NCBI GenBank assembly: GCA_036417435.1
Contig: CM070919.1
Coordinates: 37,185,818-37,249,817, forward strand
Source of the DNA: Inia geoffrensis
Taxonomy: Eukaryota > Chordata > Mammalia > Artiodactyla > Iniidae
DNA length: 64,000 bases
Reading direction: 5' to 3'
Below are positions 1-12,609 of the stretch, piece by piece. Under the pieces are notes generated by a model, which was not told the DNA's origin, searched no databases, and was given only the letters and a program-made list of their open reading frames with translations. Each line of letters begins with the position of its first letter. Within the stretch, counting starts at the first letter, position 1. The position numbers and the translations under genes are program-made.

Positions 1-1125
1 GTATGGTTAATATGAGCATATATTATTGATATATTAATAAATGTTATTATATTAAAATAATATTAGTATATCATATTTAACATCTTATTTACATTATATG
101 TACATATATATAGTATTCTTTTATTATAATAAATTAAACTAATAAATATAAATAAGCTACTAATATGAATATATATTACACCTATGAGCCAGGATTTGCC
201 TCCTAGGTGCTCAGCTCTGCTCACCGAGCCAGACTGTTTGCCTGAACAAATGAAGACTTCAGGGCAAAGTGAAATGTGAGGGGGAAGTGGGCAGAGAAGA
301 CCCAACCTGCAATCACAGTGAAGAATGAGGTGTGTTCTTAAGACCAGCTTGAAGCGCACAGTCTTAGTGAGTGGAGTGGATGCAAGCACTGTCGCCAGCC
401 CCGTGCACCCCGTCTGGAGTGGAGGGGGGAGGAAGCTTCCTCCAGATATTTCTTCTACAGCTCCTCCCACCGAAACCCTCCTCCTCCCCAGTCTCTGCTG
501 TGACACTTGTTTTGTGCCACCTGGAGGTGAATTTACCCCGCCCCCACTGTTCTCCTCCCTCCTGTCTCTCTTTTCTTTCCCTTCCTTGAGGCTTTCAGGC
601 CTGCTATCAGCCAGGCTGGGGCCCACAGCCAGTCATAAGCACCTTCCCTGAAGCCAGCAAGCTGTCCTTGCCCCATCGTCCTCCTTTCAGAGCTGTGATA
701 ACTGGGTACCTGCTGTCAATGGAGACTTTCCCTGCTGTTAGTCTCCCCTCGCCAGGTGGTCGGATGTGCAGGACAAATCAAGGCGCCTCTGACTTCTCCT
801 GGGTGTGCATGGTAGCACCGATTTGAGGTTGCTAAGGCTTGCCACCTAAGCACAGGCTGGGCATTGTTTTAAGATATAGGACAAAAGTACAATAGGAAAA
901 AAAAAACTCCCCTGATAAGATTGGCATGACTAAATATATTCAGAACTTCATTGAGCCTATTCTCATACACTCAATTTACTACAGCTTTAGAGGTTCCTAA
1001 TTTCTACTCAGATTTGCAAAGATTGGGTCACTGGGAAATTTATTAGCTGTCATTTTATTCCAGATGGCAGAGTAAACAGGGACTAAAGGTAGAAACAACT
1101 GCAAAATACCTAATATGGTCAAAAT
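1..1125. other. Anonymous sequence, no gene seen
   Basis: The first 180 bases are very A+T rich. From about 200 to 870 the sequence is more G+C balanced, with C/T-rich stretches around 460-600. Open frames on both strands overlap here but are short, lack recognisable domains and do not resemble a family I know. I see no RNA gene or clear repeat. Confidence 0.6.
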
Positions 1126-1388
1126 TGTCCAACTACTTTTATTTATTTATTTATTTTTGTTTTGTTTTTTGTTTTTTTCTGGCGGTATGCGGACCCCTCA
1201 CTGTTGTGGCCTCTCCCGTTGCGGAGCACAGGCTCCGGACGCACAGGCTCAGCGGCCATGGCTCACGGGCCCAGCCACTCCGCGGCATGTGGGATCTTCC
1301 CGGACCGGGGCACGAACCCGTGTCCCCTGCATCGGCAGGCGGACTCTCCATCACTGCGCCACCAGGGAAGCCCTGTCCAACTACTTTT
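1126..1388 (-). mobile_element. CHR SINE (young cetacean type) with 15-bp TSD
   Basis: This is a tRNA-derived SINE inserted on the minus strand. Read on the + strand it starts with a T-rich tail and ends with the complement of the conserved head, CCACCAGGGAAGCCC. The body is about 1141-1373. It is flanked by perfect 15-base target-site duplications, TGTCCAACTACTTTT, at 1126-1140 and 1374-1388, which is the mark of L1-driven retroposition. The body is close to the consensus shared by the other young copies in the window, so it is probably a recent insertion. Open frames across it are translations of the SINE and not genes. Confidence 0.93.
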
Positions 1389-2327
1389 AAAATGTTATTG
1401 TTTAACCATCCAGACAAATGAGAAGTGCCAGAGAAAAGTCAAATAGAGACATGTTTTCGTTCAGTCCAAAAGGTGAACGAAGTGAGAGGGGAGGTGAGGA
1501 AGCTTGTCTACTATGGGTGGTGGGACCAGGCAGTTGAGACCTTATGCAGGCAGCTGTGGCGGCAGCTCTACCACGTCCTCCAAGGGGCTGGTCTCTCCGA
1601 CCCCCAGACGAGCAGCTTTTCTTGGTAAACTCAGTGTAAGGATATCAGCCATTCATCAGGCACTTCTTTGGCTTCACACGTGAGCAGGACCCTTTTAGCT
1701 GCAAGGCTTACAAATTAGAGCCTCTGCAGTGACTAGTCTGTGCTCTGTGTTCTCCTCAACTGAGGCTGCTTCTGCTGTCTATCACAGAACCTATACCACG
1801 TCCTGAGTGTCCAGGCTTACAGTGGTGCTGCTTGAGACAGGGCTGTGACATTTCCATGTCTGGCATGTAGCAGGCATTGAATGAACATTTACTGGGGACA
1901 AGGAAGCTAAACTGCACAAGCATCTACTCCTAAGATGATTCACACAGCTTGTGATTGCAGCTGAGCTCCAGAGACCTCACTTTCTGCAGGGGGCACTAAC
2001 GTTCTCACAGCTTGCTTCATCTGCATGTTCTTTTCCCCCTGATAATATGATCCTTTTAGCTTCTCCTCCTAGAGTTTTGCATAGACCAAGTGGGGAAGAC
2101 CAAAGGTGTCCCGGTCTTGTGACAGGCTGTTAAAGTTCAACTACATTGAAAGCTCAGGAAAGGTACAGAGGGACACGGGGGGGTGACTTTCAACAAGAGT
2201 TGTCACAGTGCCACTAACATCAACAAGTGTATTCTTTACTTGTATAAAGGTTTTAGCCCAATAGCTGCTCACAAAGTCCAGAATGCACGTTGTGTGCTGT
2301 TTAAGCCCTTTGTTCTTGCTCTGGGGC
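1389..2327. other. Anonymous sequence, possible MIR or L2 end
   Basis: No gene is recognised. A short open frame near 1425-1628 has no known domain. Around 1855-1905 the text resembles the terminal part of a MIR or L2 element (a 'GGCATGTAGCAGGCATTGAATGA'-like run), but it is too short and diverged to call firmly. Confidence 0.4.
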
Positions 2328-2545
2328 AAGATTTCTCAACCTGGGGATTAAAGACATTCTGAGCTCGATAACTTTGTGCTGTGGGAGCTGTCCTGTGATT
2401 TCTACGATGTTGAGAAGCACCCCTGGCCTGTACCCACTAGCATCTCCTCAGGCGTGACAACCCAAAATGTCTCCAGATGCACCCACTTGTCCTCTGCGGA
2501 TGGGGAATTGGGGAAAAATTCCCACAGCTGAAAATTATTTCTCAA
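2328..2545 (+). mobile_element. MER5A-like hAT-Charlie DNA transposon remnant
   Basis: The segment follows the MER5A consensus in order: TTTCTCAACCTGGGG at the left, then the GTGGGAGCTGTCCTGTG core, the CCCTGGCCTGTACCCACTAG block, then CAACCCAAAATGTCTCCAGA, with a degraded right end. MER5A is a non-autonomous element mobilised by hAT transposases early in placental mammals, so this is an ancient fossil. It codes for nothing. Confidence 0.88.
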
Positions 2546-3540
2546 GTGGCACCAGTAGATTGCAAGGAGAACCAAAACAACAACTACAACAACAACAACA
2601 AGAAATGGCTCACCAAGACTTGCCCAGTGATGGAATTATGATAAACTAAAGAATAGCCTTTCATTGTGTAGTATCTTCAGGCTATTTTTGGATGCTTCTG
2701 TGCAGAGCTGATTCGAAGTCCTCCATCCCTTAGTGGTATTTAGCCCAAGGTCCCAATATGCCTTTACCTAAAGTGTGTTTAATGTCACGTTTGTTTAATA
2801 TATTCCCCCAGATCTGCCCCTCTGTGTGCCTGCATCAACAGCGTGTATCTACTTAGATTATACAGTGTGAGAAAATAGAATCCTCATTATTTCAACAGCC
2901 TCCAGGGTAACAACGCACCATGATCCTAAACTAATTTTATCGATAATAATGAGACTTTGCTACCAGAATATGTAGTAAATGTTAGGAAACAATCTATTTT
3001 ACAGTAATAATTCAAAATGAAGTTAAAGAACTTTAATCATCATGACTGTTTACCACCAGAATCAGGTAGTGTAGCATGTTAGGTGGTGCAGCAGGGTGAA
3101 GATGACAAGACAAATATCTCTAACATGTTCCCCACTTACTCATCTCTAAAATATGGGGCACCACTCAGGGTGCACACAGATGTGCCACCCACATCTCTGG
3201 CCCAGAAAACAACTCACTGCCCAGCAGCTGGAGTGCCATCAACAGGCAATTTCCAGCCAAGATCCCTTCAGGCAGCCTCACCCATGCACGGGTCCCTCTC
3301 AGGGCTGCCACACCCAATGGTCAAGTGCAGAGGGGCACATACAACACCTGTGATGGCCACATATGCTTCAGAGCCCCCATGGGCTGAGCCAAGGCTTCCT
3401 CGGGCCAGACACATGCTCAAATATGCCATCTGGCCAATCCTGTTCCCTCTCTGCCCTGCCACAGAGGTGGACACCTAATTTGCACCCTGCTTGCCAGAAT
3501 CCATCTTAACATTCCCTACCAGGAAAACTGACTTGTGACC
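2546..3540. other. Anonymous sequence
   Basis: There is a small CAA-rich stretch at about 2574-2602. A 131-codon open frame at 3083-3478 (+) has no domain that I recognise and no support as a gene. The overlapping frames on both strands look like chance in a C-rich segment. Confidence 0.5.
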
Positions 3541-3556
3541 GGGGGGGGGGGGGGGG
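3541..3556 (+). repeat. Poly(G) tract, 16 bases
   Basis: This is an uninterrupted run of 16 G after GTGACC. G runs of this length are uncommon in mammalian DNA and are prone to length variation and to sequencing error. The neighbouring sequence is anonymous. Confidence 0.9.
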
Positions 3557-3789
3557 TGGAGTAGTGACGAGAGGGATTTGGAGGCTAGACTACTCCACAG
3601 TTGGCAGTAGCAAGGACCCCTCCACGGTCTAGGTGGAGCACCCATAGTGTCTGAAATAGGCAAAGGTCCAGGTGTGCAAACTCTCACAGGTGACAGGGTA
3701 GTAATTTCTAGCTACCACCGAAAGAAGCAGAGGAGCTTCCGGTTAGAAAGAAAGCAGAAAAAGCTGCTTTCAAAATCCAAGATTCAGTA

Positions 3790-3933
3790 TTTTCATAAAA
3801 GATATTTTCACATATTGAGGTATGGGGAAGTCTCTTACGCATACTAGAACAGCCTGCGTGTGGCCTATCAAACATACATTGTGCTTCTGCTTTAATTATT
3901 AAAGAAAAGAGTGCATTGACCAGAAGTAAAGAA
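3790..3933 (+). repeat. Dispersed repeat, copy A (ERV internal-like)
   Basis: This segment aligns with 57695-57840 on the same strand. Shared landmarks are TTTTCACATATT, AGGTATGG with GAAGTC, an ACAGCCT block, and ATTAAAGAAAA near the right end. It lies directly left of an ERV LTR, so it may be the 3' internal end of the same ancient provirus family. The family name is not assigned. No coding capacity is seen. Confidence 0.6.
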
Positions 3934-4262
3934 TGTCCATGTTAAAAGTAAAGATGAAATGCCTCCCTTCCAGGGACACCAATGCTGAAGCTCCTTCAAT
4001 AATAAGCCTCACTTCCCAGGTGCCAAGGCCATGCTGGCTCGCTGTGTATGAGCTGATCTGTTTTTGGTTTGTTTTGTTTTTGTTTTTTTTCCCTGAATCC
4101 TTAAAGGAATGTATCCCTGACTTGTTTAATGTTCTTTGTTCTGACCATATATAAAACTTTGCTGAAAATCATGCTTCTCTGGGATAGTTCATCAGAGCTA
4201 TCTGAGGGTTTGCCTTCCAGGCTATAGTCCACAGTTTGGCTCAAAAAAGATGCTTTTCTATT
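3934..4262 (+). mobile_element. ERV LTR, + orientation
   Basis: The segment begins TGTCCATG and has an LTR-like layout. A TATATAAAA box lies near 4147-4156. It is followed by a block around 4190-4250 with CATCAGAGCTATCTGAGGG and GGCTATAGTCCAC, then GTTTGGCTCAAAAAAGAT. The same 3' block appears in inverted form at 14108-14574. These blocks match an artiodactyl or cetacean ERV LTR type I recognise only in general terms. The exact 3' end is uncertain. Confidence 0.65.
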
Positions 4263-4858
4263 CCTATTTTAGATTGTTTATTGATTAGTTTCATCAACAA
4301 TTTATTCGTTAAAGTAGCCAGGCTCCAAGTCCCAGATGAGTTTAGTCAGCCACTCACCAGAGGTCTGATAGTCCGTGGGACGTTAGGGCCGTGATAGGGA
4401 CCCTAACTTGGTAGTGGAATTCAGGAGGATGTCCCTGAGCGTTGAAACCCAAACTCTTCTGACCCGTGTGAACCTGCAGAAATGGCCAACCGTCCCTCTG
4501 TAGACCAGGTGTCGCCCCTCCATCTTGTTCTTGCAACGAGAATGAGTACTTGGTCTCTACTTCCTGCTCAACTTCTGCCCTTTCAGCTAACAGCACTGGG
4601 GAAGAATTGGTAACCCCAAACAGCCCCCAAATTACCACAGTGCTCACATGAATAGTCAGAGAAAGTAGTTGAAAAAGCAAAAGGAGTGAGATTTCCCTAG
4701 AGCCGGAAAAGTGTGGCCAGATGCATCACTTGTAGGTAATGACCCCAGCTGCCACCGTTCCTTTGGACTTCCAGGTGTGGTGGGTCTGCGGGATCCTTGC
4801 TAAGTCTATTTTTCACCATTCCCGGCCCTTCCCTAGCATCACCCCTTCACCTTGAAAC
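4263..4858. other. Anonymous sequence, 5' flank of the MCTS1 copy
   Basis: A 108-codon minus-strand frame at 4354-4680 has no domain that I can name. The last 60 bases or so (around 4800-4858) are C-rich and may be the 5' UTR of the MCTS1 retrocopy that follows, but I cannot verify this. Confidence 0.4.
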
Positions 4859-5545
4859 ACGTTCAAGAAATTTGATTAAAAAGAAAACGTGTTCAGTTAC
4901 ATCCAGTTGAAAACCTGCTATTAAGGGTATTAAAAACAAGTAGAACCATTCTCAGGCATTGAACCACGGCTTCATCCAACCGTGCCTAGGAAGGAACCAG
5001 TTAAAAGAGTGGGATGTTATGAACAGATGGAAATCTTCACAGTGACTCGAGAGTTACTCTATTTAGAAAAAGAGAGGGTCTTTTTATCCAATCCCAAGGT
5101 TATTCCACACAAAAGGAGATAAAAAAGACGCTTTTTCCACACCAGCAGGTGGACAAAGGAGCTATTAAATTTGTACTCAGAGGTGTTGATAACACATGTT
5201 TATGCTTAGCTTCTCCAGGAGCTAAGCTTTGCTCCGCTGCAGCCGATAGGACTGTTGCAATTGAGGCAGAAGGAAAACAGCTTGCTCTGGGTGGTTCAGT
5301 CGTGAAGCTGTCTGCAGATGATGCTGAGAAAGTCAACACAGCGACTGGCATTGAAACGTATTATATAAAAGATGGGCTGTGACACATAAAATCATATAAA
5401 TAAGCCTCAGAAGGAATGCACTCGGGTTCCACATGGATGCGGTGCAATATCTGTGTTTGTGTGTGTGTGTGACAGCATGACGACAACACCCCTGTGATTA
5501 TGCTGAATAAATTCAACACATGCAGAAAAGAGAACCCAGCAAACA
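4859..5545 (+). pseudogene. MCTS1 processed pseudogene (full length, disabled)
   Basis: This is a retrocopy of MCTS1, a 181-residue protein that, with its DENR partner, helps release and recycle 40S ribosomal subunits and supports re-initiation. The coding equivalent runs from an ACG in the start position (4859-4861) to TAA at 5401-5403. That is 545 bases against 546 for 181 codons, without introns. The N-terminal part is disabled: codon 7 is TAA (4877-4879), with frameshifts further on. The C-terminal PUA-domain part is readable from 5149 (codon GTG, not ATG) through the family's DKGAIKFVL and SPGAKL motifs. The Trp codon following DGL is TGA at 5380-5382. An AATAAA at 5506-5511 may mark the old 3' end; no clear poly(A) tail remains. 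MCTS1 has an autosomal retrogene, MCTS2, in mammals; this copy is broken and appears separate. Confidence 0.93.
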
Positions 5546-7014
5546 AACAAGTGTTGACGCCTTGCTCGGAAACAATGTAGACCAGCTGCCCCTGCGTCCT
5601 CTCCTGGCCATCAGGCTATAACTCTCCCAAAAGAACTTCATGACCCAGCCAGTGTGCTGGTGGGCCTGCGAGAAGACAAATGGGACTGAATTCTCAGTGT
5701 GTCAGCTGAGGTGCCCTCATATGAGCGTCTGGACAGGACCGAACATGGAAGAGTCAAGTCTAGGGGCGCTGAACTGGCTGTGAGTTTTTTCTCTCGGCAT
5801 CCCTGCTGAGCCAGAGACCCTCTCAGTCCTTCATGGTGGAGAAGGGAGACGATGAGACGCCTCAGCCCCTACACATGGACAGGCAGCTCCCGGCTCCTGC
5901 GGACTTCCAAAGCCTCATGTTATGAACTGACTTGTAATAACTTTGTTGTTGTCATTAATGGGCTAGATATTTTTAGTAGGATTAATCTGAAAACGGTTTA
6001 TTATCACCGATATCAGTAATGGAATTAGCTGCGCTAGAGACAGCCTACAGTTTAACATAATATTTACAACGAAGATTTTGCCTGAAAGTTTTAAGGAATT
6101 CAAGACGAGACTAGAATAAGACAAGACACCACAGAAACTGCTTGGTGACTGGGCTTTATATTCACTTTAAAGAAAATTATCTCTGAAAATTTAGAAACGT
6201 TTAATTATGCATATTGTTATCAGCATGAAGGTGAGAGATAGAAATGAAATATGAACCTGGATATGCTTATAGCAGTATTATGTCGTTCTGTAGAAAGCTT
6301 TCTGCAGTGTTCTCAAATAGCAGTGGAAAACCCCAAAACAGGAAATGGTGACACCTCAAAGTCATTCTGTTACCTGACAAAAGCAAGCTGCAAGGCAACA
6401 CAGAGTATTTAAGACAAGTAAAAATGAAACTATATTATGGGTGAGTAAATAAAAATGTATTTGAAAAAAGAATTTTTTTTAAGATGGAATAATATATACA
6501 AATGAACCATGGATACCTTGATACGGGTGAAAAAGAAGTACTTTTACTCTGAAGTATTCAGTTTTGTGTGTGTGTGTACTTGGAACTCAGGATGAACTTG
6601 AACAAGAGTGTACACTGTATTTAAAAACATGCGCACACACGCACAACTTTACTTGTGATTACATAGAAATGTCTTGTCATACGGCGTAGAGTCAAGTCAA
6701 ATAGTAAGTTATGTGGAAGATGATGGGTTTTTATTTAAGGATTAAAGACAGAACACACTCGAAGCACAAATAATGAAACCCTCACTGCACAGTAGTCACT
6801 AGAACATTCCTTGAGCACTCGCTGGATTTAAGCCAGCATGGAAATCAGTCATTTGTCTAAACAAAGTGAGAATTTATACCAGGTCCCTAGAAAACACATA
6901 TTTTAATTAACTTGGCTGCCAGTATCTCTCCGGGGAAGAAAATATAACTTTTATTCTCAAAACTCGTCTGGGTCTATTCTATCATGGATTGGCCCATTAA
7001 AAACAAAACACCCA
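5546..7014. other. Anonymous sequence
   Basis: This is mostly A+T-rich unique sequence with a short GT run near 6563-6577. No open frame longer than about 60 codons has recognisable content. Neither a gene nor a clear repeat is seen. Confidence 0.6.
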
Positions 7015-7236
7015 GGGCTTCCCTGGTGACGCAGTGGTTGAGAGCCCGCCTGCCAATGCAGGGGCCACGGGTTCGTGCCCCAGTCCGGGAAGATCCTACA
7101 TGCTGCGGAGCGGCTAGGCCCGTGATCCATGGCCTCTGAGCTTGCATGTCCGGAGCCTGTGCTCCGCAAAGGGAGAGGCTGCAACAGTGAGAGGCCAGTG
7201 TACTGCAAAACAAGCAAACAAACAAACAAACACCCA
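7015..7236 (+). mobile_element. CHR SINE (young type), + strand
   Basis: The head reads GGGCTTCCCTGGTGACGCAG, followed by the B-box region GGTTCGTGCCCC, the CCGGAGCCTGTGCTCCGC block and a CAAA-rich tail. Flanks AAAACAAAACACCCA on the left and AAACAAACACCCA on the right are consistent with a target-site duplication that overlaps the tail. Confidence 0.92.
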
Positions 7237-9486
7237 AATCAATATTTTAAAATACTATTTTTGCGTGCCTTAAATCTTCCTCCTCTTTAGAGCTTTTTTT
7301 TTTTTTTTTTTTTTTTCTGTCATCTGTTCACCACAGTGTAAAGTAAATACAGTCGAGTCCACAGCAGGAACCGCTACTCAGGGGCCTCTGCGTTCCAGAC
7401 ATCACTCGGAGTTGAAACGGCAAAGAGCATGTTTGATGCAGAACCCTAAAGGCATTTTGGTACTGGATAATCTGGATCTACAGAAAGCACATGATAGCCT
7501 GATACTGTTTTCTACATCTGCCACAATTTAAAATAATTTTCTAATGTTTTATTTTCTGTAACCTGAGATTTGGAATGTTGGGGAGAGAGTATAAATATAA
7601 CTATTTACATAACTCATTATAAATAGAGTATAATTAGAAAGTATAGACTTGAGTCGAATTCACTTTCATATCCTAGTTCCTGTGGCTCTCAGTAGATAAG
7701 GCTCAGGTTCCAATCCCGGCTCATTTCTACAGACTGGACAGTAGGTGGCACCCTCAGCCAGTTTAAAAAACAGTTCACTGGTTTGGTTTGTTGTTGTTGT
7801 TTTTAACCAGTTTACCACACTTGGGCAGGAGCCTAAATAGTTTGGTGCATAAATGCATTAAGTTCTGGTCATTGTCACGGGAGAGTAATCTTAGAAGAGC
7901 ACAAAGCCGTTTAAATAGATCTGTATGAAATATTTACAAATAACCACACGAAGAGACTTTGCCTTTCTGTAGATTGAAATTATCCAATAATGAAATGCAT
8001 TTAGGGATTTTTGTCATAAATATTCTTTGCCACTTTAATTTCTGGTAATGACAAAAGTCTGCCTGTGACCATCCCTAAACTAGTTTGTCCTTTGACCCTG
8101 GCCAGACACATAGACTTAATATATTTAGGTTTTCTTGTCTGGGGGAAAAGAAAAACTTGACCTAGCTGCTCACAAGTGGAAAACAAAGTATTAGACCTTA
8201 AAATGTTCCAGTAGAGTGCAGATCAAACACTCCTGATTCTAGACACTTCATAGAATGTTTTTAAACCTTTTCAGCCTCCAGTCGCTCTTGATTCTAAAAG
8301 CTTACTTTACTAGGTACTGTTCACAAAGGAAATGTGTTGAAATCACTGCAGCCATGTTCTGCTCCAGTGCACAAGGATCTCTACAGACTAGAAACAGTGA
8401 TAAAATATTTTGAAGGGGTAAATCCAGGGCATTTAATTTTATTTGAATAAAAACCTGTGCCCGAACTCATTTTATACATGACTTCAGGGAGGCCACAGGC
8501 ACCCTGGGCTCCCTAAGCCCCTCAGATTAAGATCTCCTGACCTGGGAGTGAAAGAAAACAAAGGCACCCCTACCACCCTCTCCGTTCAGACCTTTGGTCC
8601 CACCTCAGCCACACCCGTGGGAAGGCAGGTCAGCGCTCAGCACACGTACTGTCCCAGCTGCACGGTGGTCAGACGTGTTATACGAAGTAGATCCGCCGCA
8701 CAGCACCACTGCCTCCTACATCCTGCTGGCCCAGAAGGAGATTTAGACAAAGCACAGAGGGGAACATCAACTCAGCAGAGAAGTCTCGAAGCACAAGGGA
8801 GTGGAAAAACAGGAAGCACAAATAAGGCCAGAGAATGACTGACTTCTGACGGTTTTGTTTATAACTGATGTGGGTGAAGACTTCCTGCTCCCTGCTGATG
8901 GCATCTCTCTATCTGCAGGCACTTTCTCCTTGCCTCGCAATGAAATGCAACTGCTTGTCAGAAGGCCGATCTCTTCTGTCATCCGTAGATCGCCTTCTCT
9001 CGGCTGTCACCCCTGTAACCCTGGACTGTATGCTGATTGTTCCGTTGGTTGTTAACACTTCTATAAACAGAGATCTAACTGCCAAGAGTTCAAAATCCCA
9101 GTGGTCTGTGAGGTCCCACCACCAATTCACTCCCCAGACTCATCACTGAAGTAGGTAAAAATGCCACAAACTCAGGATTGAAGGTACTACTGTGGGAACA
9201 TGAAATAAATTTAGAAGCTTAGAAAGTCTAATTGTAAAGGTATTTGTTTTCCTTTAAAATCTGATCTTGCTTATCTTGTCTAAAGAATAAAGATGGACAG
9301 GTACTTATAGAAGTAAAGCTACAAAATTTGAGACTGAAGAATAGAATTAAAAGAGAATGGTCTCATGCAGAATAACTACTCTGGGTTTGAGAAGTTGAGA
9401 GGAAAAAGAAATTGATTCAAGAAAAAGATCTTATTACTAGAGCTGAGGCAATATGCCAGTTAGTCAATTTTCTTTTTTCCTCATGG
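7237..9486. other. Anonymous sequence with one poly(T)
   Basis: A 23-base T run lies at 7294-7316 with no SINE body that I can recognise next to it. From about 8500 to 8830 and 8850 to 9150 there are overlapping open frames of 60-96 codons on both strands without known domains. I see no gene or RNA. Confidence 0.5.
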
Positions 9487-9698
9487 GGGCTTCCCTGGTG
9501 GCGCAGTGGTTGAGAGTACCCCTGCCGATGCAGGGGACACGGGTCCGTGCACCGGTCCGGGAAGATACCACATGACGCAGAGCGGCTGAGCCCGTGAGCC
9601 ATGGCTGCTGAGCCTGCGCGTCCGGAGCCTGTGGTCCGCAATGGGAGAGGCCACAGCAGTGAGAGGCCCGCGTATCGCAAAAAAAAAAAAAAAAAAAA
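9487..9698 (+). mobile_element. CHR SINE (young type), + strand
   Basis: This is a complete copy from GGGCTTCCCTGGTGGCGCAG to an A tail ending at about 9698. It is close to the other young copies. Open frames on the minus strand here are translated SINE sequence. Confidence 0.93.
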
Positions 9699-10599
9699 CA
9701 ATTCTGAAGGCCAGATCGCTTTATACAGACTTGTACAGACACAAGGCTGCAGCTATCTTCTCTGCTGATCTACATAAGTGTCCACAGCCGCCACTCCAGA
9801 CCACCGCATTGTGCAGCACTCGAGAATCTCAGGTCTCTGTCCTATGTATCACTGGGGAGTGACATCCAAAGGGTCCATCCACTGGGCCTAGTTCTACATG
9901 ATTTCAAACACCCTTTAAACCTCTGAAGGGAGCTCTCCTCTCTCCCACATGAAATATCCCCTCACGTGTCATATCTCCTCACTGTCAACATGGCTGTTTG
10001 TTTTATAATCAGTCTTAAGATATGGTCTCCTGACTAATATTTCTTATTATAATAAAGTCAACGGTTTTGCACAATATCTTACTGGCATTATTAATAAGTC
10101 AGATGCAGAGAAAGAACTCAAGTATTAAGGCAAATAATTGTCCTCTTAGCCATATGAATTATCTAAGTATTGTCTCAACAGATAATGAATGTCCAGAGCC
10201 TTTTCATAGGGAAAAATGGGACAAAAAGATTAGAAAATTAGATCAAGCTTAACGCGTAAAATTAGCAGTGGTAGATGTTCTTTGAAAGGAAGAACACAAA
10301 GGATTGTGAATCAGAAAACTGCTTCCAAAGTGAAAGAAAAGAAGCAAAAGCCACCAGAAAATTCTCATGAGTAGACATTTTAGAGAAGTCGGATAATCTT
10401 TCTGGTAAAACAAATTTGACTTTCATTTAGTTGGTAGAAATCGTGCTATAACTTTTAATCTTTAGAGGTTTAAAAAGAATTTAATGTCCACATTTCTGAG
10501 AAGTTGATAATATGTGTAGAAGGTTCAAGACCCTATAAATATTAAATATTTTATATTGTATTCTGCTCCCTGCCCTTGCCCAGAACCCCCTGTCTTCAA
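9699..10599. other. Anonymous sequence
   Basis: There are short frames only, with none recognisable. Composition is A+T rich from about 10000 onward. No repeat family is clear to me. Confidence 0.55.
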
Positions 10600-11000
10600 A
10601 GTCAGCCACTTGGTTGATTTCCCAGGTATCATTCTAGAGTGTCTTTTTATGTGTATACAAGCAAATGTGAATATCTGTTTTCCCTTCACTCTACATTTTA
10701 ATACATAAATAGTTGTATAATGTTTCATTATATCTTCCTTATATTCAGTTGACGGTATCTGGGGAGAAAATTTCTATCGGGACATTGTTTCTCACAAAGC
10801 AGTCCACTGAGTGGATGATGTACTATAATGCATGTTGCCAGTCCACATTGGGCTAAACACTAATATTCAGCCATCTTTTGACATTACAAACAATGCTGCA
10901 ATGCATAACTTTGGCCTATGTTACTCTACTGCTAAAATATGTATAGGATAGTTTCTAAAGGATTTGTAGCCTGAAGTATTTCTAACTGAAAGAGCGTTTG
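10600..11000 (-). mobile_element. Old L1/HAL1-type fragment, antisense
   Basis: The + strand reads like the antisense of an old L1 ORF2 or HAL1 end. Landmarks are a CATAAATAGTTGTATAATGT-like stretch, then ACAAACAATGCTGCAATGCA and a diverged 'GTATAGGATAG' step. There is no open frame of note. The alignment is by eye to the usual phrase order, so edges are approximate. Confidence 0.6.
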
Positions 11001-12307
<1,307 letters not shown>

Positions 12308-12609
12308 TAAAATATTCAACAAATTGACTACTTTCTGGAAAAAATAGGAATTCTCAAGACCAATATTTAGAACAACTGAAACAAAAGAAAAATAAGCAAG
12401 GAAGGATATAAAATAAAGTTTTTCAACAATTGCTTCTGAAAATCACGTATGACCTATGCAAGTAAAGAAAAAAAACAAACAAAACAGCTGACTACAAAAG
12501 TAGCAAGTAGTTTCATAGAATCAAGAATAGAAGAATAGAGGAATTCTGTATTTTGTGAAAATAATTTAACCCTGATATCAGACATAAATGATATAATACA
12601 AAACCACAC
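12308..12609. other. Anonymous A-rich sequence
   Basis: This is an A+T-rich stretch between the (TA)n array and the L1 fragment. I see no gene. It may belong to the same old insertion as the L1 but shows no recognisable L1 motif. Confidence 0.4.

Noticed and set aside
1115..1446. Open frames with the SLLWPLPLRSTGSGR-type peptide
   Set aside because: These are conceptual translations of the CHR SINE. The same peptides recur at 7.0, 9.5, 13.7, 15.2, 17.3, 31.3 and 63.2 kb, each time inside a SINE.
5149..5382. 77-codon frame as a functional PUA-domain gene
   Set aside because: The first codon is GTG at the place of an internal Val of MCTS1, the upstream half is disrupted, and the frame ends early at the Trp codon near the end.
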